A stretch of 9,758 bases of DNA from CAZPMC01 sp964587755 (GCA_964587755.1 CAZPMC010000055.1:1-9758), one strand, 5' to 3'; shown: positions 1 through 5,994, counted from the stretch's first letter. Translations and numbers: made by a program. Notes: generated by a model from the letters alone, not told the origin.

Positions 1-228
1 CCCCGTCTAGTACGACCAAAGATTAAACTAAAACTAACGCTTGCTGGAAGCGTGTACTCACTTATTATACTCAAAATCAATATATATATCAACATATCAA
101 AAAATGGTGAGATAAGGTGCTGTGTTAAAATATTAGTGCCGTCTCTCCTAAAAGCAGGTAAAAAAATAAAGCACTTTATAATATTTATAAATGATACCGA
201 TAAAATAAGTGCTTTACGAAACAAATAA
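1..228 (+). CDS. possible C-terminal end of a hypothetical protein (partial, open at left edge)
   Basis: Frame 1 is open from the first base to a TAA at 226-228, giving 75 codons with no start inside the window other than an unsupported GTG at 52. In sequence this AT-rich, a 75-codon run without a stop is unusual, so it could be the tail of a gene entering from the left. The peptide is Lys/Ile-rich with a hydrophobic stretch near residues 18-32 and two adjacent cysteines (about 44-45). I recognise no family. Against it, the frame contains two inverted repeats (37-53 and 167-216) and could simply be intergenic DNA. Sequence upstream of the window would decide. Confidence 0.25.
   Translation, partial: PRLVRPKIKLKLTLAGSVYSLIILKINIYINISKNGEIRCCVKILVPSLLKAGKKIKHFIIFINDTDKISALRNK
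167..216. repeat. 10-bp perfect inverted repeat
   Basis: TAAAGCACTT at 167-176 is the exact reverse complement of AAGTGCTTTA at 207-216, separated by 30 AT-rich bases that include a TATAAT at 177-182. It could be an operator around a weak promoter for the small ORF at 270, or an RNA stem. There is no T-tract to make it a terminator. It falls inside the open frame that runs in from the left edge, so at most one of the two readings is likely to matter. Confidence 0.4.
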
Positions 229-269
229 AATAAAATCAGCCACTGTCTATATTAAAAGGAGGAACAAAA

Positions 270-344
270 ATGAAAAATTTTATCTCTGGCTGTACACTGA
301 TATTGTACCACAATTTACTAGAGTATCATATTAAGTTTTTGTAA
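270..344 (+). CDS. small ORF with strong RBS, 24 aa
   Basis: ATG at 270 follows AAAAGGAGG (255-263) at a good 6-base spacing, a stronger ribosome binding site than most genes in this window have. It encodes 24 residues beginning MKNFISGCTLIL, a lysine followed by a hydrophobic core like the start of a secreted or lipoprotein-type N-terminus, then ends at TAA 342-344. It may be a genuine micropeptide, a leader peptide, or the surviving start of a decayed exported-protein gene. No family is recognised. The stop codon lies within a small TTTTTG/CAAAAA palindrome (336-350). Confidence 0.35.
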   Translation: MKNFISGCTLILYHNLLEYHIKFL

Positions 345-362
345 CAAAAAAATGCTTTATTG

Positions 363-391
363 TTGAGCAGAATGACTAAATTACATATATT
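363..391 (+). promoter_or_regulatory. sigma-A-type promoter for galU
   Basis: TTGAGC (363-368), 17-bp spacer, TATATT (386-391). Predicted transcription start is near 398, giving a leader of about 70 bases before galU. No riboswitch structure was recognised in that leader. Confidence 0.55.
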
Positions 392-469
392 AAGGAATAG
401 TAATTATTGTTAACCAGTGGCTGAGTGTGATAAAGTAAACTAGAAGAGCTATCGAAGGGGGAGATTGTT

Positions 470-1339
470 TTGAAGGTGAGAAAGGCTGTTATTCCGGCGG
501 CGGGATTGGGGACCAGATTTTTGCCCGCGACAAAAGCCCAGCCAAAGGAAATGCTTCCCATCGTTGACAAACCTACCATACAGTATATTGTTGAAGAGGC
601 TATTGCTTCTGGGATAGAGGAGATTTTGATTGTCACCGGCAGAGGGAAAAGGGCCATAGAGGATCACTTTGACAAATCCTATGAGCTTGAAGATATTCTG
701 AGGCGCAAGGGAGATGAAGAGCTTTTATCCCTTGTCAAGGATATTTCGAATTTGGTTGATCTTAATTATGTTAGACAAAAAGAGCCAAAAGGTCTCGGGC
801 ACGCAATCTATTGCGCCCGTTCATTTATTGATAATGAGCCCTTTGCAGTTCTTTTAGGAGATGATATTGTTGACTCGCAGGTGCCATGTCTAAAACAGTT
901 GATAGATGTTTTCGATAAATACAAAACTCCTATTTTAGGGGTGCAGCATGTGCCTGAGCAGGACGTTTCCAGATATGGCATTATTGGCGGAGTGATGACG
1001 GAGGAGCGTATTTACAAGGTTTCGGACTTGGTTGAGAAGCCTGAGACAGAAAAGGCTCCTTCCAATATTGCTATTTTAGGAAGATATATAATTCCCCCGG
1101 AAATATTCAAGTACCTGGAGAAAGCTACTCCCGGCAAGGGTGGTGAGATACAATTGACCGATGCTCTTAAGGAGTTGCTTAAGACAGGGGATATGTATGC
1201 TTATGACTTTATCGGAAAGAGGTATGATGTGGGGCACAAGCTTGGGTTCCTTGAGGCGACTGTTGAGTTTGCACTTAAGAGGGAGGAGCTTACAAAGGAA
1301 TTTACCGAATACCTTAAGGATATAGTTACAAGACTGTAA
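470..1339 (+). CDS. galU: UTP--glucose-1-phosphate uridylyltransferase
   Basis: GalU joins UTP and glucose-1-phosphate to make UDP-glucose and pyrophosphate, the sugar donor for polysaccharide, glycolipid and teichoic acid synthesis in the cytoplasm. The 289-residue protein is full length for the family. It shows the nucleotide-binding signature AGLGTRFLPATK at residues 11-22, PKEMLPI at 25-31, the KEPKGLGHA stretch (104-112), the metal-binding GDD (130-132), VEKP (188-191), GGEIQLTDA (224-232) and the GKRYDVGHKLG segment (249-259). The start is TTG, chosen because the AAGGGGGAGATTGTT ribosome binding region ends directly before it and homologues begin MKVRKAVIPAAG. It stands alone, with its own promoter and a terminator-like hairpin after it. 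Confidence 0.97.
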   Translation: MKVRKAVIPAAGLGTRFLPATKAQPKEMLPIVDKPTIQYIVEEAIASGIEEILIVTGRGKRAIEDHFDKSYELEDILRRKGDEELLSLVKDISNLVDLNYVRQKEPKGLGHAIYCARSFIDNEPFAVLLGDDIVDSQVPCLKQLIDVFDKYKTPILGVQHVPEQDVSRYGIIGGVMTEERIYKVSDLVEKPETEKAPSNIAILGRYIIPPEIFKYLEKATPGKGGEIQLTDALKELLKTGDMYAYDFIGKRYDVGHKLGFLEATVEFALKREELTKEFTEYLKDIVTRL

Positions 1340-1379
1340 GCATTGCCCAAATAGGCGAATAATATTATATAGGTTATGC

Positions 1380-1416
1380 AAATAATACCCATAGAAAGAA
1401 TTTATGGGTATTATTT
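1380..1416 (+). terminator. galU terminator-like hairpin, abutting next start codon
   Basis: A perfect 14-bp stem (1380-1393 with 1403-1416, core ACCCATA/TATGGGT, 9-base loop) ends in ATTATTT. The arms carry A-rich and T-rich tails, so it could stop transcription in either direction. Its last base directly precedes the ATG at 1417, so the same structure would mask the translation start of the next gene on any read-through transcript. Confidence 0.7.
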
Positions 1417-1968
1417 ATGAAAAAATACGGAAAATTGATAATTATACTAGGGATCGTTTTTGCATCACTGTTTTTGATTAATGCCACTGTGATGTATTCT
1501 TTGTTTGGAATAAATGTTTTAAGAGCTAGCTGCGTAGATAACGGAAGTAAACGCGTAGATGATGAAAGTAAAGTCCAAAGGTCTCATGCAGGTGAGCTTA
1601 CCAATGATGAATTTGTTGCTGAACAGGAAGAGAGAGACTTGAGGGAGAAGACGGGCTTTACAGGCGACAGCAGCAGACGCTATGACGGACGTTCTGTTCC
1701 AGAGGGGTATTACATGACGGCTGATGAGGTGGAGTTTCTCAAACAGAGGTTAGGGCTTAGGGACAAGATTTCTGCCATGGTTATTATTTCAAGGATGGAA
1801 AAGGATGTGATCGATGAAATATACAGCATGTCACAGGATGGAGTAACGATGGATGAATTTGAGATAATTAGCGGGACTATTGAAGAACATCTGTCTGCAT
1901 CTGAGTTAGACAAGCTTTTGGATATACTTAGCAAAAGCAAAATGCTCTATGCAGAAAGCCGCAGATAA
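1417..1968 (+). CDS. hypothetical membrane-anchored protein
   Basis: Not recognised. The 183-residue product has a short basic N-terminus (MKKYGK) and one hydrophobic helix at about residues 7-34, fitting a signal anchor with the rest outside the membrane. A charged, Ser/Asp-rich linker (about 40-98) leads into a helical C-terminal part (about 102-180) with Asp/Glu/Leu-rich segments such as SASELDKLLDILSK. A single Cys at 39 lies just after the helix but is not in a clear lipobox. No ribosome binding site is visible before ATG 1417, because the bases just upstream are the 3' arm of a 14-bp hairpin, and no in-frame start lies further upstream. The frame is long and protein-like, so I think it is expressed. 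The stop codon sits within the following terminator. Confidence 0.7.
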   Translation: MKKYGKLIIILGIVFASLFLINATVMYSLFGINVLRASCVDNGSKRVDDESKVQRSHAGELTNDEFVAEQEERDLREKTGFTGDSSRRYDGRSVPEGYYMTADEVEFLKQRLGLRDKISAMVIISRMEKDVIDEIYSMSQDGVTMDEFEIISGTIEEHLSASELDKLLDILSKSKMLYAESRR

Positions 1969-1990
1969 GTTGCTTATACTTGCGGCTTTT
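1955..1990 (+). terminator. intrinsic terminator overlapping stop codon
   Basis: AAAGCCGCA (1955-1963) pairs with TGCGGCTTT (1981-1989), with an inner ATAAG/CTTAT stem, followed by a short T-run. It includes the TAA of the upstream gene and stands between two convergent genes. The A-rich opposite side could let it also serve the minus-strand DUF362 transcript. Confidence 0.75.
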
Positions 1991-2019
1991 ACCAAGAGCA
2001 TTATAAAAGGAAATTGAAG

Positions 2020-3102
2020 CTAGAAGATTTCAGTAATTTTGTATTCCATAGAGCCAAGACCTCTTTTCTCCAGTTCCTTTAACTGAACAAAGGGATTTTT
2101 ACCGTGAAGTCTTTCAAATAAATGCCCGTGTTCTCCTAAGACATAGCCTTTGGGCAAGCCTGCAGGTATAAGGTTTTCCAGCTTGATAGCATCAAGGCAT
2201 GCCTTTTCTATTGCAACTATATCCTTTGAGGCCATAACCCCTATGTCTGGTACCAGCGAAGGTGTAGTCAGACCCCAGCAGTCGCATAGTGCAGTGATGC
2301 TTAATAAAAAGTTAATATAAAACACATGACCGGGTTTAAATGATTTTAAAACCTCTTCAGTGCATATAGCCATGCCTGCCTGGAAGTCCTCGTATTTATT
2401 TGAAGTCATTTTCATTGCAGTAACAGGACAAACCTTAACACAATGCTGACAATAGGTACAGTGGTGATAATCTACGCTGTATTTTCCATCATCATTGAAC
2501 TTGTTGGCATAGTGGTTGCAGCTATTAATACACAGTTCACAGTGGATACAGGAATCCTCATCCCACTCTATGCCGCCCTCTAATCCATGGATTTGCTGTC
2601 TTGTTCTGGTGGTAACGCAGCCCATGGCAATGTTCTTGCAGGCACCGCCATAGCCACAGGAGCCATGGCCTTTTACATGGGACAGGTCTATTAAGACGTC
2701 AGCATCGTGGATATTACCAGCCACATCAACATTTGTAAAGGTTTTAAAGTCAACAGTTTTCTCATAAAAATATTTTTCAGTCACTCCGCATGCGGGAACA
2801 ATGGGGACACCGAAATAATCCTCGCTATAACCCCGTGCCTTCGCCTCACCGACAACCTGGTCGGTAATATACACCTTGGCACCGTAGTCCTTTAGCTTGT
2901 CCACAAGGATTTTTACAAACAGGGGCGGTATTGTTGTGTAACCGATATACCTGCCCAAATGCATTTTTACAGCAGTAAGTTTCCCTTTTATTGTATCCTT
3001 AAGCCCCATTTCATCAATCAACCGGCCGAATTTCGCCGGTAATGTTTCGTCTGCATCGTACTTTCCGTATTCAACCGATGAGAATAATACTTCTGAAGCC
3101 AT
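2020..3102 (-). CDS. DUF362 domain protein with two [4Fe-4S] ferredoxin motifs
   Basis: A 360-residue cytoplasmic protein of the DUF362 family, whose reaction is not known. The DUF362 part shows SHVKGHGSCGYGGACKNIAMG (near 141-161) and, at the C-terminal side, DIGVMASKDIVAIEKA (286-301). Between them lie two cluster-binding motifs: CxxCxxCxxxC at Cys185/188/191/195 and CxxCxxCxxxCP at Cys215/218/221/225, predicting two [4Fe-4S] clusters for electron transfer. The start at 3102 is chosen because GGAGG sits 7 bases before it. A longer frame from 3180 would overlap the upstream gene and has no such site. It lies 37 bases downstream of the TtcA-like gene on the same strand, so the two are probably co-transcribed. 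A physical link between the ferredoxin module and the Fe-S-dependent thiolase is only inference. Confidence 0.9.
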   Translation of the reverse strand: MASEVLFSSVEYGKYDADETLPAKFGRLIDEMGLKDTIKGKLTAVKMHLGRYIGYTTIPPLFVKILVDKLKDYGAKVYITDQVVGEAKARGYSEDYFGVPIVPACGVTEKYFYEKTVDFKTFTNVDVAGNIHDADVLIDLSHVKGHGSCGYGGACKNIAMGCVTTRTRQQIHGLEGGIEWDEDSCIHCELCINSCNHYANKFNDDGKYSVDYHHCTYCQHCVKVCPVTAMKMTSNKYEDFQAGMAICTEEVLKSFKPGHVFYINFLLSITALCDCWGLTTPSLVPDIGVMASKDIVAIEKACLDAIKLENLIPAGLPKGYVLGEHGHLFERLHGKNPFVQLKELEKRGLGSMEYKITEIF

Positions 3103-3139
3103 AAAACTACCTCCGACTTTTAAATTTATAATCCGTAAA

Positions 3140-3859
3140 TTATATTTGCCAGCCGTCCAGCTTAGAGCGTTTGACGGCACCGAAAATATTGCTTTTTATT
3201 TCTTTGTTGTCTATAGAAAGCTGCGCTATTAAGTCCTTGATGCGCTGGCGCGTTGTATATCCGTTGGCGGGGCAGGGATTGTGGACGACCTGCAAATTTT
3301 GCTTGCGAACAAAGGTTTTTATCTGCTTCTCTTCAACATAAATAAGAGGCCTTAAAACGTGTATATTCTTTCTGTCTAAATAGGTAACAGGGGAAAATGC
3401 GTGTATCCGGCCTTCATAGAGAATACAAAGAAGCAGCGTCTCAATAACGTCTTCCCGGTTGTGGGCAAGGGCAACTTTGTTGCAACCAAGACCGATGGCT
3501 GTGTTATTAAGAGCTCCGCGCCTAAGATTGGCACATAGGGAACACGGATTTTTTTCCTTCCTGATGTCAAAAAGGATTTTTGCAATATTTGTATCAACAA
3601 CAGTATATTCTACTCCGATTTCGTCGCACAGCTTTTTTACGGGTGACAGGTCTATTCCTTCAATACCCATCGAAATGGTAATTGCTTTAACATTAAACCT
3701 GACCGGATAAAAGTCCATCAGCTTTCTAAGGGCTAACAGCAGTGTCAGACTGTCCTTTCCACCTGAGACTCCGACGGCTACGGTATCACCCTCCTGAATC
3801 ATGTTAAAATCCTGGACTGCTTTTCTGACCTGCCCCAATATCCTCTTTATAAACGACAC
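3140..3859 (-). CDS. TtcA-like PP-loop tRNA thiolation protein
   Basis: A PP-loop ATPase of the TtcA/TtuA group, which activates a tRNA base with ATP and replaces oxygen with sulfur using an Fe-S cluster. TtcA itself makes 2-thiocytidine at position 32. Visible features are the PP-loop SGGKDS (32-37), the CSLC pair (Cys106, Cys109), the HNREDVIETLLL segment (133-144), and the third cluster cysteine in NPCPAN (Cys196). The 239-residue length suits the short Firmicute form. The exact tRNA target cannot be told from sequence. The start is uncertain: GTG 3859 overlaps the only good Shine-Dalgarno, AAGAGGTG, while an ATA codon at 3850-3848 sits at ideal spacing and would give the family-like start (M)KRILGQVRKAV. 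First gene of an operon with the DUF362 gene, with its own promoter at 3894-3922. Confidence 0.9.
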   Translation of the reverse strand: MSFIKRILGQVRKAVQDFNMIQEGDTVAVGVSGGKDSLTLLLALRKLMDFYPVRFNVKAITISMGIEGIDLSPVKKLCDEIGVEYTVVDTNIAKILFDIRKEKNPCSLCANLRRGALNNTAIGLGCNKVALAHNREDVIETLLLCILYEGRIHAFSPVTYLDRKNIHVLRPLIYVEEKQIKTFVRKQNLQVVHNPCPANGYTTRQRIKDLIAQLSIDNKEIKSNIFGAVKRSKLDGWQI

Positions 3860-3867
3860 CTCTTAAC

Positions 3868-3896
3868 TTGACTCTAATTGTTGGTATTCTTATATT
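3868..3896 (+). promoter_or_regulatory. divergent sigma-A promoter for an orphan transcript
   Basis: TTGACT (3868-3873), exactly 17 bases, TATATT (3891-3896). Predicted start is near 3903. No open reading frame of note follows before the tRNA gene. The -10 boxes of this and the opposing promoter share bases 3894-3896, so the two polymerases should exclude each other. Confidence 0.5.
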
Positions 3897-3922
3897 ATAG
3901 GTGAGAAAAGAACACTCATCAA
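3894..3922 (-). promoter_or_regulatory. promoter of the ttcA-like/DUF362 operon
   Basis: Read on the minus strand: TTGATG (3922-3917), 17-bp spacer, TATAAT (3899-3894). The start would be near 3887, leaving a 28-base leader. It overlaps a divergent promoter on the plus strand. Confidence 0.65.
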
Positions 3923-4050
3923 GTATTGCTCATCAGTAAAAACATTACATTTGTTTTTATAGCTTCAAAAGCATTGATGTGGTGAAGCTAACCCGAGCTG
4001 TGGCGAGAAAATGAGTGAAAAACGCTGCGGAATAGATAATTTCGCCTTTT
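3903..4050 (+). ncRNA. candidate small non-coding RNA, about 150 nt
   Basis: The stretch runs from a predicted promoter start to a hairpin-plus-U terminator and has several self-complementary segments: TAAAAACA/TGTTTTTA (3937-3944 with 3952-3959), a perfect 8-bp TAGCTTCA/TGAAGCTA stem (3960-3967 with 3983-3990), and the terminator stem at 4027-4045. It has no protein-like frame. I could not match it to 6S, SRP, T-box or a riboswitch class known to me. It may be a novel RNA, or just an intergenic region with chance stems. Confidence 0.35.
4027..4050 (+). terminator. intrinsic terminator of the orphan transcript
   Basis: GCGGAA (4027-4032) pairs with TTTCGC (4040-4045) including one G-U pair, with a 7-base loop, followed by CTTTT. 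The alternative pairing GGCGA (4002-4006) with TCGCC (4042-4046) uses the same 3' arm, so an antiterminator-like switch is conceivable but unproven. Confidence 0.45.
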
Positions 4051-4056
4051 AATTAA

Positions 4057-4085
4057 TTGAACAAAACTATCGTATATAGTAAAAT
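4057..4085 (+). promoter_or_regulatory. promoter of tRNA-Pro
   Basis: TTGAAC (4057-4062), 17-bp spacer, TAAAAT (4080-4085). The start is near 4092, about 21 bases before the mature tRNA. Confidence 0.6.
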
Positions 4086-4112
4086 GTACTTTGCATTAAA
4101 ATAGACAATTAT

Positions 4113-4188
4113 CGGGGTGTAGCGCAGCTGGTAGCGCGCTTGGTTTGGGACCAAGATGCCGCAGGTTCAAGTCCTGTCACTCCGACCA
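4113..4188 (+). tRNA. tRNA-Pro(TGG)
   Basis: A 76-base tRNA with encoded CCA. The acceptor stem CGGGGTG (4113-4119) pairs with CACTCCG (4178-4184), with one G-U. The anticodon stem CTTGG/CCAAG encloses the loop TTTGGGA, giving anticodon TGG, which reads proline CCN codons. The T-arm contains GGTTCAAGTCC. It is a single-gene transcript with its own promoter and a strong terminator 9 bases after its end. No repeat of its 3' end was seen downstream, so there is no sign of an integrated element using it as an attachment site within this window. Confidence 0.97.
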
Positions 4189-4196
4189 GAAATTAC

Positions 4197-4229
4197 GAAC
4201 CTTGGGTTTATTGCCGAGGTTCTTTTTTT
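4197..4229 (+). terminator. tRNA-Pro terminator
   Basis: GAACCTTGG (4197-4205) pairs with CCGAGGTTC (4214-4222) with one G-U pair and an 8-base loop, followed by seven T. A classic intrinsic terminator. Confidence 0.92.
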
Positions 4230-4240
4230 AATAGGAAATT

Positions 4241-4355
4241 GGACAAAATTTCAGGTAATGGACGCTTTAGTTAACATAAGATGGGATATTTGCCATTATT
4301 AGCAGTTATAAGCACAAAATTTATAAAAAACCGTCCAATAATTGAAATTTTGGCC
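4241..4355. repeat. MITE-like element with 24-bp imperfect inverted repeats
   Basis: Bases 4241-4264 match the reverse complement of 4332-4355 at 20 of 24 positions, both arms containing CAAAATTTCA and TGGACG. The 67-bp middle part is AT-rich and non-coding. The total of about 115 bp resembles a small non-autonomous transposable element, but no target-site duplication is clear. The right arm contains the -35 box of the promoter for the gene at 4377. Confidence 0.5.
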
Positions 4356-4370
4356 ATAATAAGTTAAAAT
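4342..4370 (+). promoter_or_regulatory. promoter of a predicted leaderless mRNA
   Basis: TTGAAA (4342-4347), 17-bp spacer, TAAAAT (4365-4370). Counting the usual seven bases from the end of the -10 box puts transcription start on A4377, the A of the ATG start codon. The next gene also has no Shine-Dalgarno, which fits a leaderless transcript. Confidence 0.6.
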
Positions 4371-4376
4371 GATTGC

Positions 4377-5285
4377 ATGGAAAAATATGTAAGGAAAAAT
4401 AAATTATTCGATAAAAGCTATATAGGCTATTTCTCCGCAGCTGAAATGTGGGATATTCCGTATATTGAGACGGTTTTGGGGAGCAGATACAAAAATAATT
4501 CAAACGATAATACAGTTTACGATCAAAATAAGAGATTTAGTAATAACAAGAAAAGGTCCCATTCGTGTGAGCTTGAGTTACCAGCGGGTGCAACTGTTTA
4601 TCACAATGGTAAAATGGTGGCGTCACCAGAATTGCTTTTTTTGCAGCTTGCTCGCTATTTAAGTATCCACCGTCTCATTCTTTTAGGCTTGCAGCTTTGC
4701 TCTCATCCGCCAGGAGTCCCTTCTGATGCGATTACGTCGAAACAAAAAATCAGCATGTTTCTTGAAGAGACATCAGGACACCGGGGACACCGCAATGCGT
4801 TACGAGCGGCAAAATATTTGCAGAATGGCTCTGCTTCAGTTATGGAATCGATTGCTTACATGATTCTGACATTACCTCATTCTCTGGGGGGATACGGGCT
4901 TGATGGAGCTGTTTTTAATTACGAAATAAAGCTAAAAAGGGAAGCTCAGATTCGACTTGGGCAAAATCGCTGTTTTGCGGATTTATACTACAGGCAAGCG
5001 AAATTAGCAGTGGAATACGAGAGCTTTGTTTATCACAGAAGCCCATTACAGCAAGGCAAAGATATGATGCGCTCAGCTGCGCTTGAGAGGCAAAATATAG
5101 GTGTAATGCATTTAAGTACTATCCAGTTGTATCATTACCAAGCATGCAAGGATTTTGCATATAATCTGGCAGAACGCCTGGGTAAACGGATTCGTATACG
5201 TACAAAGAAGTTCAATGAGATGCATACACTCCTAAGGGAACTGCTGCCGGATAAAAACTCTGATGCGTACTTGACAGAAATATAA
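4377..5285 (+). CDS. DUF559/AbiEi-like protein with a probable PD-(D/E)xK nuclease fold
   Basis: A 302-residue soluble protein. The N-terminal part (1-75) is poorly conserved. The middle shows SPELLFLQLARYLSIHRLI (83-101) followed by ILLGLQLC, then FLEETSGHRGHRNALRAAKYL, SASVMESIAYMILTLP and GGYGLDGAVFN. The C-terminal part resembles the Vsr/DUF559 fold: Glu157, then Asp202 in ADLYY, the strand LAVEYES (Glu213, Glu215) and FVYHRSPLQQGKDMMRSAAL (His220, Asp229, Arg232). Proteins of this architecture, as I recall them, are scattered among anaerobic Firmicutes and Coriobacteria and are often annotated as AbiEi-like or hypothetical. No toxin partner lies beside it. The ATG start has no ribosome binding site but sits at the predicted transcription start. 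Whether it cuts DNA is unknown; catalytic-site assignment is by pattern only. Confidence 0.8.
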   Translation: MEKYVRKNKLFDKSYIGYFSAAEMWDIPYIETVLGSRYKNNSNDNTVYDQNKRFSNNKKRSHSCELELPAGATVYHNGKMVASPELLFLQLARYLSIHRLILLGLQLCSHPPGVPSDAITSKQKISMFLEETSGHRGHRNALRAAKYLQNGSASVMESIAYMILTLPHSLGGYGLDGAVFNYEIKLKREAQIRLGQNRCFADLYYRQAKLAVEYESFVYHRSPLQQGKDMMRSAALERQNIGVMHLSTIQLYHYQACKDFAYNLAERLGKRIRIRTKKFNEMHTLLRELLPDKNSDAYLTEI

Positions 5286-5321
5286 CCTTAAATGCGACAG
5301 TGACTATGTTTTCTACCATTT

Positions 5322-5960
5322 TTATCTCAATCTCTGTATTATTGCACTTCCGTTATTTTTTAACCATTTCTTTGGAGCTTCATAATCCGGAAGAACACGA
5401 GCGACCTCACCCCAAAATTTCTTTGAATGATTCAGTTCCTTGCGGTGGCAAAGCTCATGTACAACTACATAATCGATTACATCAGGCGGTGTAAGCATCA
5501 GAAGACAATTGAAATTGAGATTACCTTTGCCCGAGCAGCTACCCCAACGGGATACCTGATTTCTAATCGTTATCCTGCCGTATTGGACGCCTACAATTGG
5601 AGCATAATAGGCCACTCTTTCCGGAATTGCCGTAAGAGCGCGGTTTGCAAGCTGACGGATTTCTTCCAGTGTGAATTTTGTTATGGATTGCTTTTGCTGC
5701 TCCTCGGTCTTGATTCTTTCCTTCATTAGCTTCATGTGCTTTTCCAGCCATGAAGCTTTCGCTTCCAGAAGCCGGTGAATATCTTTATCCGGCAGGCGAT
5801 AGGGAGCTCTAACAAGTACCCGCAAATCTCTAGTAATTTCAAGGGCAATTGTCTTTCTGGCACTGCGTATTATTTCAATATTCATATGATTATCTCTCAT
5901 TGTGTTAGTGTTTTTCATGGTGTGGTTATCTTTCAAAGTGCCGGTTTTCTTTAATAGCAT
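5322..5960 (-). CDS. YgjP-like (M48/SprT-type) zinc metallopeptidase
   Basis: A family often labelled DUF45 or YgjP-like metallopeptidase; its cellular substrate is not established. The zinc signature is HELCH (168-172, His168 and His172 as ligands, Glu169 catalytic), followed by NHSKKFW with His178 as the likely third ligand. RWGSCSGKGNLNFN (138-151) is the other family hallmark. Start choice: ATG 5960 has AAAGG at 5-base spacing and lies 28 bases from the predicted transcription start. The family usually begins at the equivalent of Met26 (5885, MNIEIIRSARKTIALEI), so the first 25 residues, which contain a repeated DNHTM/DNHM pattern, are an unusual extension. Convergent with the upstream nuclease-like gene, with 36 bases between them and no obvious terminator. 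Confidence 0.92.
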   Translation of the reverse strand: MLLKKTGTLKDNHTMKNTNTMRDNHMNIEIIRSARKTIALEITRDLRVLVRAPYRLPDKDIHRLLEAKASWLEKHMKLMKERIKTEEQQKQSITKFTLEEIRQLANRALTAIPERVAYYAPIVGVQYGRITIRNQVSRWGSCSGKGNLNFNCLLMLTPPDVIDYVVVHELCHRKELNHSKKFWGEVARVLPDYEAPKKWLKNNGSAIIQRLR

Positions 5961-5994
5961 ATTTACCTTTCATAATGTTGACTGCCTGATTATC

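Noticed and set aside
9..58. Structured RNA at the left edge (ACGCTT/AAGCGT stem inside AGTAC/GTACT)
   Set aside because: The stem is only 6 bp plus a distant 5-bp pair, and the sequence is cut by the window edge; too little to call.
3102..3180. N-terminal extension of the DUF362 protein to 3180
   Set aside because: It would overlap the end of the TtcA-like gene and lacks a ribosome binding site, whereas 3102 has GGAGG at 7 bases and fits the family start.
3903..4050. Known riboswitch, T-box, SRP or 6S RNA
   Set aside because: None of the conserved core sequences I know for these classes is present; kept only as an unclassified candidate RNA.
4113..5285. Genomic island integrated at the tRNA-Pro 3' end
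   Set aside because: No integrase and no repeat of the tRNA 3' end were found downstream in the window, so attachment-site integration is unsupported.
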